64,000 nucleotides of DNA, from the NCBI RefSeq assembly GCF_001411555.2, contig NC_049907.1, positions 38,369,482-38,433,481 of the forward strand, read 5' to 3'. Under the pieces are notes generated by a model that saw only the letters and a program-made list of their open reading frames with translations, made no database searches and was not told the DNA's origin. A program made the position numbers and the translations under genes. Below are positions 1 to 11,467 of the stretch, one piece after another. Within the stretch, counting starts at the first letter, position 1. Every line of letters starts with the position of its first letter. The DNA is from Juglans regia. Its lineage: Eukaryota; Streptophyta; Magnoliopsida; Fagales; Juglandaceae.

Positions 1-845
1 CATGGTTTGTATTTTAGCATATATGTTTAGATGAGAAAGCTTATTTTACGGTTTGTATTTTATGTAGTTTGCAGCTTGTAACTTTTTAATTTAGAAGTTT
101 GTGAACTTGTGTGGACCAACTATGTGATAAATGGTCTACAGTCTCAATTTTTTTTTTTTATATAAACATACCATAAGAGCAGATATGGTATATGGCATAA
201 TTGAAAGAAAAACAAACAGACACCATATAATTATACTTAAAAATAGAGGGAAAATTAACTGGAGAAGAAAAAGAATTACATACCTAGTTATTTTTGAAAC
301 TTCAAAGCGAGAAACTAATCTATCAACACTAAGCCACTGAAAGTTTGTGCGATGTGAGTGAGAGGATTTTGATTTTAAAGGTGTAGAACGTAAGAGGATA
401 TGGAGTAGAAAGTAAGAATGAGTTTTGCTTTTATATGAATCGAGAAGGGGTGAAAACGGCAGTACAGAAGAAGGATAAGAACAAAAGAATTTTTACTAAT
501 CTGATAATACTATACTGTACTGCAAACGGTCGAAGCGGTGGTAGACGTGGAGAGGATGTGAAAGACCATCCAATTTCTACAAATCCGAGATTAACAAATG
601 CCAAACGATCCAAGCGGTCACCGCTTCGTCAGGGATGCGAAAAAAGCATGTCCAAAAGTAAAAGAAAGTATATCCAGTAAATAAAGAAAACAGATTAAAA
701 AATTAATTAGAGAAGGTGGTAGAACTTACGAGAAGTCTGTAAGAAGTGGAAAAGAAAATAAGATTAAAATATATTGTAGAACCGACACCACTCTGCGGTG
801 ATATTTCCGTAAAGAAACAAAACTAACACAGGACGTCAGACATCA

Positions 846-955
846 CTGAAATGCAAGGACAAAACTGGGAAAAATAATCGACGAAAAGCAGAGACGCAGG
901 ATGTGGGCGAAATGAACTGAAATGCAGGGGCAAATTTGGGACAAATAATGGACGA
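846..955 (+). repeat. Direct repeat pair, 39 bp, period 71
   Basis: Positions 846-884 and 917-955 are imperfect copies of the same 39-bp unit. Both start CTGAAATGCA and end with AATAAT-GACGA. The spacing suggests a local tandem duplication of about 71 bp. No function is evident. Confidence 0.75.
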
Positions 956-1581
956 CAGCTGCTTATTGACACTTATTACATATAAGATAAGAGATAAGAT
1001 AAAATATATATATATATATATAGGAATTCAAATCATGTCATTTAGTTCTTATATATGTTATTAATTTCTTCCCTATTAATTTATCTATGATTTTCATTTC
1101 ACGTACGTACAAATTGCCTTGAAAAAATATATATTATATTGATCATAGGGATTCTGAGTTCTGCGTTGGTTTTTTCTGTAGTTAGTATTGGTATTGCTTG
1201 GGAGTTATTGCCTGCAGCTCTCGTTCTAGAATATTTGGTCTGTGCCGTTCAATGGACCATAACATGAGACAAAGGTAGCTAGCTAGCTAGTACTTTTTAT
1301 CCTTGGATTGATTTGTCCGGACAAATTAAGGAGCTAGCATTCTGTAGCCAACTAATGTTTTTCTTCTTTAACAGGACCTTATATAATGAATTGATCAAAA
1401 CATGAGTTGTACGTGATCTATCTCTTATCCAAAAAGGGAAAGGAAAAAAAACAAACAAACAAACAAACAAAGAAAACAATTATGGGCAATGGTTTTGGGT
1501 TGAGTCTGTTATATATATTGAATCTTCTTATACACAAACAAATCTCTTTTTATTTTTAGCCTCGGTTTAGGTTAGAAATTC

Positions 1582-1722
1582 ACTTCAACTCATCTCATTA
1601 TTATAATTTTTTTAAATTTTTACACAAAATATAATAAACATTTAACTTTTTTCAATTCTAAAATAATAATAATATTAAAAATAATATTATAACAATATTT
1701 TATTCAACTCATCTCTTAATCT
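1582..1722 (+). repeat. AT-rich MITE family copy (partial)
   Basis: It starts and ends with CAACTCATCTC-type sequence around an AT-rich core rich in AATAATAATATT. The same core recurs at 6446, 30513, 32495, 34835, 34991, 35390 and 44925, in both orientations. This copy lacks the outer TTTGG-type ends seen in the 6446 copy. Confidence 0.6.
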
Positions 1723-3108
1723 TGTAAATACTATAATTTTCTTTCTTTTTTTTTCCTCTGCGGCTACTATATTATACATATATTAGTTTTCAATACATTA
1801 ATTATTCAAAAGATTGATAAGTACTACTGCTGTGGCCATCATGCATGTTAAATCAGACTAAAACAATTAAAGCATTCATGCATAGTAACTCCATCCATTG
1901 TATATGTGAATATGGACGTGCCAAGTGCGTACGAAACCGATGGAGGGGAAGCCCGGCGCCGCCGGCGAAGCAAGGGATCATCGAGGAATATATAATTGGC
2001 AGCAGCCGGCCACAGCTAGCTAGAGAGGTAAAAATGATCGAGCAAAGTTTTGGGCTGTCCAGACAAGCGTATAAAGTTCGTACGTGTTGAATACTTTGCC
2101 AGTTGGGTTAATTTGAGGTGAATCTATCATGAATGGCATTAACTTTGGTTTTGTTTCTAATTTTAAAGTCGTCGATCCTAAGGCCAATTAGCAGTGCAGC
2201 CCCCATCATGTGGTGCGTTGGGCACCCACCCATGCATGCATGCATGGGACAGGAGGCTGCCTTCTAGTTCCATGGTCTGGCAAATTGCATAGAATTCAGA
2301 CAAAGCAGCAGATCCTGGGGCTGGTATGTGGTGTTGCTACAGTGATCAAGCCACCACTGACTGCATTCTAGTACTGGCCTTTCTTGTGACAGCCAGGTGG
2401 CGTTTAGCAAGCTCATGTACACCTCATGGCTCATGGATTGCTGCATTTTTATGAGTTTTGCCGGTTGAAACACAAATGCTTGTTAAAAATAAATAAATTT
2501 ATAATCTGATGAATCACGACAAAACATATCAATTTATGAGAATAATTTTATATAATCCTTTTATAATTAAAATATTTCTCATTTAGAAAATGTTTTGTCC
2601 ACGGACAAAGATACCAATTTTGTTTTTTTTTTTTAGTATGTGTTTTTTAAGTTTTTTATTTAAATACTCACACATATACATTAAAAAATAAAACAAAACA
2701 AAATATATACTATTCGCCATTCGGTACACATCTTGGTACCCTTTGTCCGTGTGGGAGTAGCACTCCCCTTCGCCTATATATATAATAAAAAGTCTATAGA
2801 CAACCGGGAAGGGAAACCGTGGGGGAACCACATCCCACGTGGAAAAATTATACGATGTCGTTCACTCTTATAGCAGTCCAAAACAAGTCGTTTCTTCCTT
2901 TCCCTCCATTTCTAGAGCTATCGTCTATCTTCCCTCATTCGTCTTCCTCAAGCATGATTCCCCCCATTCAGCCCCACATTCCCACTCAAAATCAACACAT
3001 GAAACCAATGACGCAATTCCTTCGAAGCCGAAAGCTCTTTCTCTCCCTTCGATCCTCTCCCTCCCCTTTCAATTTTCAAAGAATAAGCCCCAAAGTAAAA
3101 TTCAGTAT

Positions 3109-3250
3109 CTAGCGTGCTAACTTTTGATACACTGCCTTGATTTCCTTGCCAGTGGCAGATTTTGGAACCCCAAGAGTGGCATAGTAGTTCCCAGAAGCAT
3201 TAACTACCGATCTAAAGCGTCCCGCAGAGACCCTTGTATTGTATTTCGTA
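3109..3250 (-). pseudogene. DnaJ (J-domain) gene fragment
   Basis: Read on the minus strand, about 3241 down to 3109 encodes a short basic stretch and then YYATLGVPKSATGKEIKAV followed by YQKLAR. This is the start of a J-domain (helix I and the first half of helix II) as found in plastid-type DnaJ/Hsp40 proteins. A TAG stop (3111-3109) follows at once, so the diagnostic HPD loop and everything after it are missing. No GT donor lies at the break, so it does not look like an ordinary exon end. Upstream on the minus strand (3250-3420) there is pyrimidine-rich sequence and a possible acceptor, so an exon-intron remnant is possible. A chaperone role is not expected. I infer a truncated gene copy. 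Confidence 0.65.
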
Positions 3251-3580
3251 CAAGAAGAAGAATAAAAAAGAGAGATGAAGTTATTGTGGACCTGGAATTG
3301 GGTCCCATTGAAAAAATAAGACGAAGAAGAAGAAGAAAAAAACAGAAGGGAAGCAGAAGAATATGGTTAGAAGAGAGATGGTTGGAGAAGTGAGAGAGAC
3401 GTGATGGCCATTGAAGTGTGGGTGTGTTGTGGGAAGGAGAGAAAGTGTTTGATAAAAGTCTTAAGGGAAACAGAAAAAGAATAAGCGGTGTTTTTTTTTT
3501 CTCCGATTGACGTGGCAGCCGATTCCCCCAAGGTTTCGCAGCTCGGTTGTCTGTAGCAGAGCTGTATATATAAATATATA

Positions 3581-4073
3581 TCTCTCTATATATATAAAGA
3601 GTCTATGAAACGGAATTTTCTTGTTTTAACATAAATTTTTTGTTTTAACGAAATATGCTGGTTTTCATTAACTTTACATCCGTTTGTAATAATTACATAA
3701 CACAAGGATACAATTGTATTTTCATTTACATTCTATTTATGGCTACTTTTATGGTTTCTGTTGGTTTCTATTCCACTATTAATATATTTAAATATGCTAA
3801 TAAAGCATATTTATTATAATAATAATCATGGATTCAATTTCCAATTTGAAAATACGTTATAATAGAAAAACATATTTATGTAGATTTGTCTTTTCGTATT
3901 CATTATAATAGGAAAGCATTATAATAATTTACAAATAGTCTATCTTCCAATAGCTTTTAAGATATATATTAGTAATAAAATAATAAGATATATGTACTTT
4001 ATTTTTATTTTAATAAAATATATTAGTGCTTTGAACTGTGCATACGAGCCTTAGGCACGTAACATCTTACTAG
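3581..4073 (+). mobile_element. Short non-autonomous Helitron-like element
   Basis: The left end is TCTCTCTATATATATAAAG, preceded by A, as in many plant Helitrons that start with TC. The right end has a GC-containing foldback (GCCTTAGGC within 4048-4056) and, after it, CTAG at 4070-4073 followed by T, fitting insertion between A and T. The roughly 490-bp interior has no coding capacity. A related left half follows at 4100. The exact start could be 3581, 3583 or 3585. Confidence 0.6.
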
Positions 4074-4099
4074 TATATATATATATATATATATATATA

Positions 4100-4440
4100 T
4101 CTTTATATATATAAAAAGCCTATCAAACAAATTTTTCTTAATTTAACAGAATTTTCTTGTTTCAATTAACTTTCCATTAAGCTTCCATTTGTGTCCATTT
4201 CTGTAATTTGTATCCATTTCTATTCTATTATAATAACTTTAAATCAACAATAAAAACATTGCACAGGGATACAATTGTATTTTCCTATACATTCTGTTTG
4301 TGGCTATTTTTATTGTTTCTGTCGGTTTGTATTCTATTATTAATATCTTTAAATATACTAATAAAATAGATTTATTATAATATCATATACATTGTAATAG
4401 CAAAACATTATAATAATTTACAATTTGAAAAAACACAACA
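4100..4440 (+). mobile_element. Second, partial copy of the Helitron-like left half
   Basis: From TCTTTATATATATAAAAAG at 4100, the sequence follows the 3581 element. Shared blocks include AGCCTATCAAA against AGTCTATGAAA, the GGATACAATTGTATTTTC block and the CATTATAATAATTTACAA block. Similarity fades near 4425-4440. I could not find its CTAG end, so it may be truncated or extend further with unrelated cargo. Confidence 0.5.
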
Positions 4441-5454
4441 ACTTAATTTAAATAGCGATTTTTCATTATTGTCCGTGTCCCAGCAACTGAATTTGTGAAT
4501 ACATGCATTGGAATAGTACCTGCAAACAGAAAATATTTTAGAAATTAGATAACAGATTATATTACATGCAATATTAAATCTGTGGAGGCAGATTTTAATC
4601 ACATGATAGTTATAATATGTTGTATAACTTATCATTTTTAATAATTCACATTTTATGTTAGTTTGTCTAGGTAGTGATAAATTTGAAATTTATAATCACA
4701 TGAGGCAGCCGAATAGACAGGTAGTGCAATAGTCAGGTTCAATGTTTGAACACCAAGAGACATATTTCGTAGCAACCCTAGAGGCATTGAATTGTGTTTA
4801 AGAAAACCCTTCTATTACTTTCAGTGCATTGGTGCTAAGGTTTGAAAAGTGACTTTATACCTTCTATTACCTTCTTTCTCAAATAACCCTTCTATTACAA
4901 GCAGTGCAGTGGTGCTACGGTTTCAAGGAAGATTGAAACGTGAGTATAATTGTCTTCTGTGTTTATAGTATAAGCTTATCTATGCACTACATATGTTTGT
5001 TCATATTTCTAAGAAATGAAGAAACTGATACCATAAAACCTAGAAATTCATAAAACTTATAAAAAAAATCTATCCAGAAAACTCAATTCAGAAAACTTAT
5101 TCGTGCAACTGCATATTCAATTTATCTTCTATTTCTTTCAGTTTTTTCTACGCTTTGTTTCTCTCAAATCAGGTGTGTGGAAGCAGTTGAGTGGTCCTAA
5201 GATTTGAAGGAACATTGAAAAGGTCAGTCTAACTGCCTTTTGTATGTTTATAGTGTATACATATAGTTTATCTACGTTTTGTGTGTTTATAGTATATATA
5301 GTCTATCTATGCATTACACATATTTGTTAATATTTGTAAGAAAAATATAGCAGAAATAATTTGAAAATCAGGTATAAAAACTGAGGAAAACAAACATGCA
5401 AAAAAAAAAACATCCAGGAAAAAAAGGATGAGAATGAAAAAACCAAACTGATTT

Positions 5455-6110
5455 CAGAATGATGAGAGCTTCAGTCCAAAAGTCCATGAAAAAATTAAAC
5501 CATCAATACAATACAAACCAAGAAAATGAAATCCATAAGAAAATAAACAAACTAAGAAAAAATCATTTGTATCTTAATAGATTTGAATTACAATACTCAG
5601 ATTTAAAGTTAAGAGGTATAAATCTGTTGAAATTTATAAAAATAAAGACAAAAAAATACACATAGGGGATTTGAGGTAAGATCTCTCGAATCTGAGATTT
5701 AATGTAAAGATGAGTTCAGATTCTAAAAGTTAGAATAAAACTATAGATCTGCACAATACAAAAAAATATAGAAAAGGCACAAACTTTGTACAATAATATA
5801 TCTTAATCAGAATTCTTCAGATCTGCAATAAATGTTTACATCTTCCAAGTTTAGAATATAAACTAAAAAATTTCCTGTGAAAAAAAAAAACCAAATATGT
5901 AGTATAATATACGTAAAGAAGAACTACACAAGCAACAATAGAGAAAACTACAAAGAAAAACAAAACTGATTTCAGAAGGAGGAGAGCTTCAGTTCAAAAG
6001 TCTATAAAAAAATAAACCATCAATACAATACAAACCAAGAAAATGAAACCCAAAAGAAAATAAACAAACTAAGAAAAACGAATTTGTAACTTAACAGATT
6101 TGAAATACAA
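5455..6110 (+). repeat. Pair of ~135-bp direct repeats
   Basis: Positions about 5455-5590 and 5970-6110 share a long block. It runs from TCAGAA-GA-GAGAGCTTCAGT through CATCAATACAATACAAACCA to AATAAACAAACTAAGAAAAA, with scattered mismatches. Spacing is about 517 bp. This suggests a segmental tandem duplication or paired subterminal repeats of an unidentified element. Confidence 0.75.
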
Positions 6111-6445
6111 ATCTGTAACTTAAATATTTTTATATTTGTTAGTCAAACAAGAATAAGAAATAAAGAAGAGTGGAAAAAAAATAAAGGAAAAAAAAAAGAA
6201 TGATCAGATCTAAACAGTAAATTTATACAAACTTCAATATTCCTTCTTACAAGGGATAAAAAGCTCAACCTCAATGAATAAAAACAAAACATATGAGTTT
6301 CTAATCCTAAAAGGAAATCGAACATACCCATTGCAAAAATCTAAAAAGAAAATGCAAAAAAATTAGATGCAAAAAGAAATGTACACAATTAAAAAGGAAG
6401 GGGAGGAAAAGAAAAAAGGAGAGTACTTGGCCACAAACGTAGGTG

Positions 6446-6640
6446 AGTTTGGTTACCAAACTTATCTCAACTCATTTCAACTCATCATTACAATTTTTTC
6501 AAATTTCAATATAAAATATAATAAATAATTCAACTTTTTCAAATTCTAAAATAATAATAATATTAAAAAATAATATTCTACCAATATTTTATCATCTCAA
6601 CTCAATTCAACTCAACTCACTTCAACATCCAAACACAACC
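6446..6640 (+). mobile_element. AT-rich MITE, most complete copy
   Basis: It begins GTTTGGTTACCAAACTTATC and ends AACATCCAAACACAAC, so both termini carry an inverted TTTGG core. Inside both ends lie CAACTCA repeats, and the core is AT-rich with no coding capacity. It is the same family as the copies listed elsewhere. The superfamily is not certain because no clear target duplication was found. Confidence 0.6.
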
Positions 6641-6943
6641 GTCGATTATATAGAGTATGTAAAATCAAGAAGGTAAATGCCCAATTCATCCTTTGTCTAT
6701 GCGTCTCCCTCTATTTCTCTGCTAGTAAATTCAGACCTATTAAAACAAATGAACATTAACTCCCATCTAAAGATCTATAGATTTGTAGGAAAATGAAAGG
6801 AAAAAAAATAGTCAAATCTGAACACGACCTCTTCGCATATATGAGATATGTTCATATTGTTAACAAACCTAATAGGAATAAAAAAAGGTAACAGAAAAAT
6901 AGACAACAAACAAAATAAATAAAAGACAGCAAATATTGGAGTG

Positions 6944-6949
<6 letters not shown>

Positions 6950-6996
<47 letters not shown>

Positions 6997-7018
6997 ACAG
7001 AATCAAAAAAAAAAAAAA
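6950..7018 (+). repeat. Poly-A tracts (about 45 and 13)
   Basis: A nearly pure A run of about 45 bases is followed, after a short CACAGAATC spacer, by another of about 13. It could be the tail of an old retroposon, but no LINE or SINE body could be recognised upstream. Confidence 0.7.
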
Positions 7019-7532
7019 ATCCATCTGTTTCTTCATCTACATCCAAACACAACATAGAAGAAAAAACAAAAAAATAAAACAATAGAAAACGAAAGCAAAA
7101 AAGAAATTTGCAGATCAACCAAAAAGTTAAAAAAAAAAATTAAAACCACTCAGATTTGGACACCATGTTTATTATAAGGACAAGTCTCTCAGAAAAAAAC
7201 AATATTAACATCTCACACGTCAAGTACTTGATTTACATCTCAAAAAGAAAATGTTGAAAATGGAAAAAAAAAATTGCAGCTTTGAGAAAGAAACAATATT
7301 AACATCACAGATTTACATCACCAAAAGAAATTAAAACCACTCAGATCTTTAGATAATTGTAAAACAAGATAGAAGCCCTATTCGCACGAAGAGGGAGAGA
7401 GCAGAGTTAGAGGGAATATGGATATGAGTGGGACTTTGTTGGTGACAGGTTGTCACCAGCTATGTGTCTCAGATGAGCATCATGACAATCTGCAATCTAG
7501 ATTTAGAAGATCACTAGAAGTTGGCTGGCTTA

Positions 7533-8078
7533 GAGCATTCTCATTAGATTAGTTAAAAGTTAAATTCAATGAGAATTTAGTTATTAGGTTAATAAATTGC
7601 TCACATTGAATTAGCTATATTCTAGTAATATCTAAACTAATTTCTAAATTTGGAATACACTATTCATTCATCAAATTCTTTTTATATTATTTATTTCTCT
7701 CTCCTTTTAATATTAATTATTTATCTCTCCATTTTAAATGACAATTGAAAAAATATAATTAAAATACAATTACAAATTAATATATAATATTATAAATAGT
7801 AAAATATGATAAAATAAAATAAATTTATAATTAAAAAAATTAAAAAATTAAAAAATTATTAATTACTCATTACTATATAATGAATAAATAGATAATTCAA
7901 TTTGGAAATTTGATGTGAATAGTCAAAATTAAATTCATCTTATATTATTTTATTGTCATATAATGAAAAAATGACTATTCCAATATGGAGATTTATATAA
8001 ATGGAATAGCTAAAAGTTAAATTTATCTTACATTCATCAAAAATATACTTTAATTTAACCATTCCAATGAGAGAGCTC
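7533..8078. mobile_element. PIF/Harbinger (Tourist-like) MITE, 546 bp
   Basis: The left terminus GAGCATTCTCATTAGATTAG is matched in inverted form by the right terminus (reverse complement GAGCTCTCTCATTGGAATGG). TTA flanks both sides (7530-7532 and 8079-8081), the 3-bp target duplication typical of PIF/Harbinger elements. The interior is AT-rich and without coding potential. Confidence 0.75.
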
Positions 8079-8081
8079 TTA

Positions 8082-8526
8082 GATCATTAGCATCGGCCTC
8101 GCTAAAACTCCAAAAAAGCCAAATTATGGACTTCATTGTCTTCAAACTCGCTGCATTGGACTCAATAAAATAGAAGAGTTCAAGCTTTCAGCTACTGTAA
8201 GTCCATCATTTTCTCCAAACATAGAGAGTTCCTATTCATCGCCAAATCGTTATTTTATTCTAAAATCACATCTCTTCAACCGAAACGTTCTATTTCCCTC
8301 GTGAATCCGTTCTCCCCAAAATCCCTTCACTTTCTCTCCCTTTCTCCCTCGCCGAACACCCCCTTCATTTTTTTTCTCCCCGTTTCTCTCTTCCCATCTC
8401 TTTCTCATCGGTTGTCTCTTTGGCCCAACACTCCCTCTCTCCCCTTCTCTCCATTTTTTTCTAGTTCTCTTGTTGTTTTCTTTACCCCAGGGCTGTCGAA
8501 GTTGGGAATTTAGTCCTAGGAGAAGG
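8082..8526. other. Pyrimidine-rich flank, interrupted by the gypsy insertion
   Basis: No gene is supported. The sequence becomes CT-rich from about 8260. It ends in the GAAGG target site (8522-8526) and resumes after the retrotransposon at 18564. It may once have been the upstream region of the kinesin relic at 18785. Confidence 0.5.
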
Positions 8527-10982
8527 TGTAAGGCCCAGTTTCTTCATCAGTGGCCCGGACCGTGCGTGAAAATGGCCCAGCCATTTTAGTGCTTAGTATG
8601 AACGACGTCGTTTTTGTGGAGGTGAGTATTTCTTCTTCAACTTCCGTTTCTTTCTCTCTTTTCTTTCCGCTTTTCTCTACGTCAGTTCAGTTTCTCCCGC
8701 ACCTCTCTCGCGCACGTCTCTTTCTTTTCTTTTCGGTTTCATTTTTTTTTCTCTTGTTTGCTGCGTAGTCTGTGGGTTCCGATTCTCTGCCCAAGTTTCC
8801 TCAAGTTCGGTTTCTTTCTTGCGCAACACTGGTTCGGTTACCGTTTCCTGCATTCCTCTGTTTTCTCTCCATTGTGCTTTTCGGTTTTCCTCTGCAACAC
8901 ACGGGCATCACTTCGCTTTCCCTCTATTTTCGACTGTAAGTGTTTCCTTCTCATCTTTTTAGGTTTCGGTTTCATATACTGAAATTGTGCAGATTCTGAT
9001 CCTTAGTATTTGGTTTGTTTTATCCTCTGTTTCTGCAGTTTCTGTTTTGGCCGTGAGGTTTGGGTTGCATTTGTGTGTCTGATTATTGTGTGTGGTGAGT
9101 CTTTGGGTTGGTGCATTTCGTCGGCATTGAAGCCTTGCTGGAATTTATTGTTGCCGTGAGTTTGAGTAGCATTTTGTGAGTTTTCTGGTTGCTGTGCGTG
9201 AGAGTATTTCGGGTTGGTGAGTTTCGGGTAAGCATTGAAACCTCTGCTGGTATTTCTCATTGCCGTAACGTACTCATGCAGTTTTCCTCTTCGAATTTAT
9301 TTTGATTCTATCCTCATTCTGCAGTTTGTTGTTGCCGTGAGTTGGGTTTGCTTTTCATCAGTTCCTGGACTTCCGTGGCTTGTGATTCCTAGTTCCTGGT
9401 AATTTTAAGTGAGTAAGCCAACACTTTGTATTAGAATGGTCTTAGAATTTTTGATTATTGGTGTTGGACGTTGGCTTTGGAGGGTGTTTTAGGAAATATT
9501 AGGATTAGTATATGTTATTTTGGATTGAATTTAGGGTTGTCCAGATTACTACTTGGTTGACTTAGTAAATTATTTTTTTTTTTTTTTTGCTATAATATGG
9601 TTTGGAATGGTGGATTTTAATTATTTAGATGGAGGTTGTGTTATTTTCTTTTAACGCTTAGTTTATATTTTTTTATGAATAGGCGACGAGATTGATAGAG
9701 GTCAATTTCAAGGTTTAGATAATACGCTGCAGGAGTCAGGTAAGCGGGGTTCCTATGCTGGGTTTTTATACAAGTTAATAAGACTGTGGTTGATTTTATG
9801 AAAACTTGCATAATTTGTGTTGTGTTGGGAACTTGTGAAAACAAAGATCAATCTCGGTCTCTTATCTGCATTATTCATGAAATCTGTGTGAAAAAGGAAA
9901 ATATATTCTGACATGCATTGTGTAGACATGAGCTAAATTCTGTCATGTGATTTCTGAAATCTGGAAAAGAGCGATATTGAGAATATGAAAAGTTGTGCAT
10001 TTATTTGTTCTGACTTTTGTGTTCAGCGTGTGCAAATTGTTCTGATTCTATTTTGGTACTCTGTATTATTTTGATATAACATCTGAAAACCTTTGGCATG
10101 GTGTACTGGTTTTCGTATCTGACTCTGTCTCTGCTTTGCTCTGCTCTGCTCTGTTATGCTCTGCTCTGTTTGGGTTGGTACCAACTTCTCTGTCTCTGAG
10201 TGCACCCACTTTGGAAACAAAGTGGTTTTATTGTGGTCTTTCCTGTGTGCACACTCGGGGCTCCGAGAAGAATAAAGGAAAGATTTCACCTCTGTCTCTG
10301 CCTGGTTTGGCCACCGGGGTTAGCACAACCCTACCACGGGGGTGAAACATGGTCTTTGCTCTGTTTGATGCTCTGTTTTGATCTGATGATGATACTCAGT
10401 TTATGTTATGCCAAAGTACCATGGGTTTTACTTGTTTTAAAACCATCGCTCTGTTATTTTGAAAATATGTTCTGTTCTGCATGATAATTCTGGAAAATAT
10501 TTTATTCTGCATACTCTACTTTATAAATGCTCATGTTTGCACGCTAGCATATGATTTCTGCTTACTGAGTTGTGATAACTCACCCCCTATCATGATAATA
10601 TTTTTCAGATGATGTGGAGAGTCCAAATGAGGACCTGGATTAGATTGGTGAAAATGGTTAAGCTGAGGAGATGTAGTTGGAATAAGGACTCTTGATGTTC
10701 TTAGTTTTTATTGCCTTTGAGTTTTAATTATATGTTTGGGTTTAGTAGGACCTATGATGTTTTCAGTTTGGTATGTTACTATTACCGGGAGGTTATGGAC
10801 CCATTTGATTTATTATTATTGCATTAAAGTTTGTGTGGAGTTTGTAATGAGATTATTGAGAAGATTTGAGATTGATTTCATTTATGAAGTTTTTTTGGAG
10901 ATTATTCTTCGAATGTGTTGGGAGACACAATTATGAGTGACAAGTAGTAATTCTCCAAGCCACCCGGGTTTGGGGCGTTACA
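8527..10982 (+). repeat. 5' LTR of the gypsy element
   Basis: The LTR is 2,456 bp with TG...CA ends. It contains a pentamer-rich (CTCTG)n patch near 10124-10176. Open frames inside it are repeated exactly in the 3' LTR and show no known domain, so I treat them as non-coding. It should carry the element's promoter and start site, which I could not place. Confidence 0.95.
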
Positions 10983-10984
10983 TT

Positions 10985-10996
10985 TGGTATCAGAGC
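10985..10996 (+). other. Primer binding site (initiator tRNA-Met)
   Basis: TGGTATCAGAGC lies two bases after the 5' LTR. This is the standard plant retrotransposon site complementary to the 3' end of initiator methionine tRNA, used to prime minus-strand DNA synthesis. Confidence 0.9.
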
Positions 10997-11467
10997 CAGG
11001 TTTGAATTCTGCATACTATAAACCTTGGAGGTTTAGATTTCTGTGGGTTCATAGGAGGTAAAGATTTTAGAGTATAGATAGTGATTAAGAAGTCATTTTC
11101 AGATTTATTATGATAGTAAAGCGAACTATAGGATTGAATATTGTTGATGTGGAAAGTCTTAGAATTCGCAGGCTTTAGGAATAGCCATGAGGTGTGGTAT
11201 TTCAGAAGTCTATGAACTAAGTTCATGTTGATTAAGGTTTAGTTTAATAACGGAGCCTTCTGAAGTAGTTAAATGGGTTTAAGTATTAGTTTTTGGAAAT
11301 TTACTATTACTACGGTTATATGTACTTTTCTATTCTCCGTTATGAGTATTCTTATAGTTTTGAGTTATAATATATACGTTTTGTTTTTACAAATACCACT
11401 AAATTTTCTATGTTCTTATAAATTCTATTTTGAAGTGTTGATTAAAAATTCAAGTTATTTTGTCAGG

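Larger units (their letters stand above)
1..3108. other. AT-rich intergenic DNA
   Basis: I see no gene on either strand. Open frames here are short, of biased composition and without recognisable motifs. The stretch holds a (TA)n run near 1003-1021, an (ACAAA)-like run near 1450-1475, one copy of an AT-rich MITE (separate entry) and a direct repeat (separate entry). Confidence 0.7.
4441..7529. other. A-rich intergenic DNA with long repeats
   Basis: No gene is supported on either strand. The region is A-rich on the plus strand and contains a duplicated 130-140-bp block, a MITE copy and a long poly-A tract, each listed separately. The long minus-strand frame around 6852-7118 is only a translation of poly-T. 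Confidence 0.65.

Noticed and set aside
2819..3120. Two overlapping plus-strand frames of 93-97 residues
   Set aside because: They are antisense to, or flank, the DnaJ fragment, and are Ser/Pro-rich with no motif. The minus strand carries the recognisable match.
6852..7118. Minus-strand 88-residue frame rich in phenylalanine
   Set aside because: It is simply a translation of the poly-A tract on the other strand.
8550..10484. Several frames of 69-94 residues in the gypsy 5' LTR, duplicated at 16130-18065
   Set aside because: They are repeated with the LTR, contain no domain, and are the usual chance frames of a long LTR.
10985..10996. A tRNA gene near TGGTATCAGAGC
   Set aside because: Only the 12-base primer site is present. 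No cloverleaf can be made around it, and the same holds at 52190.
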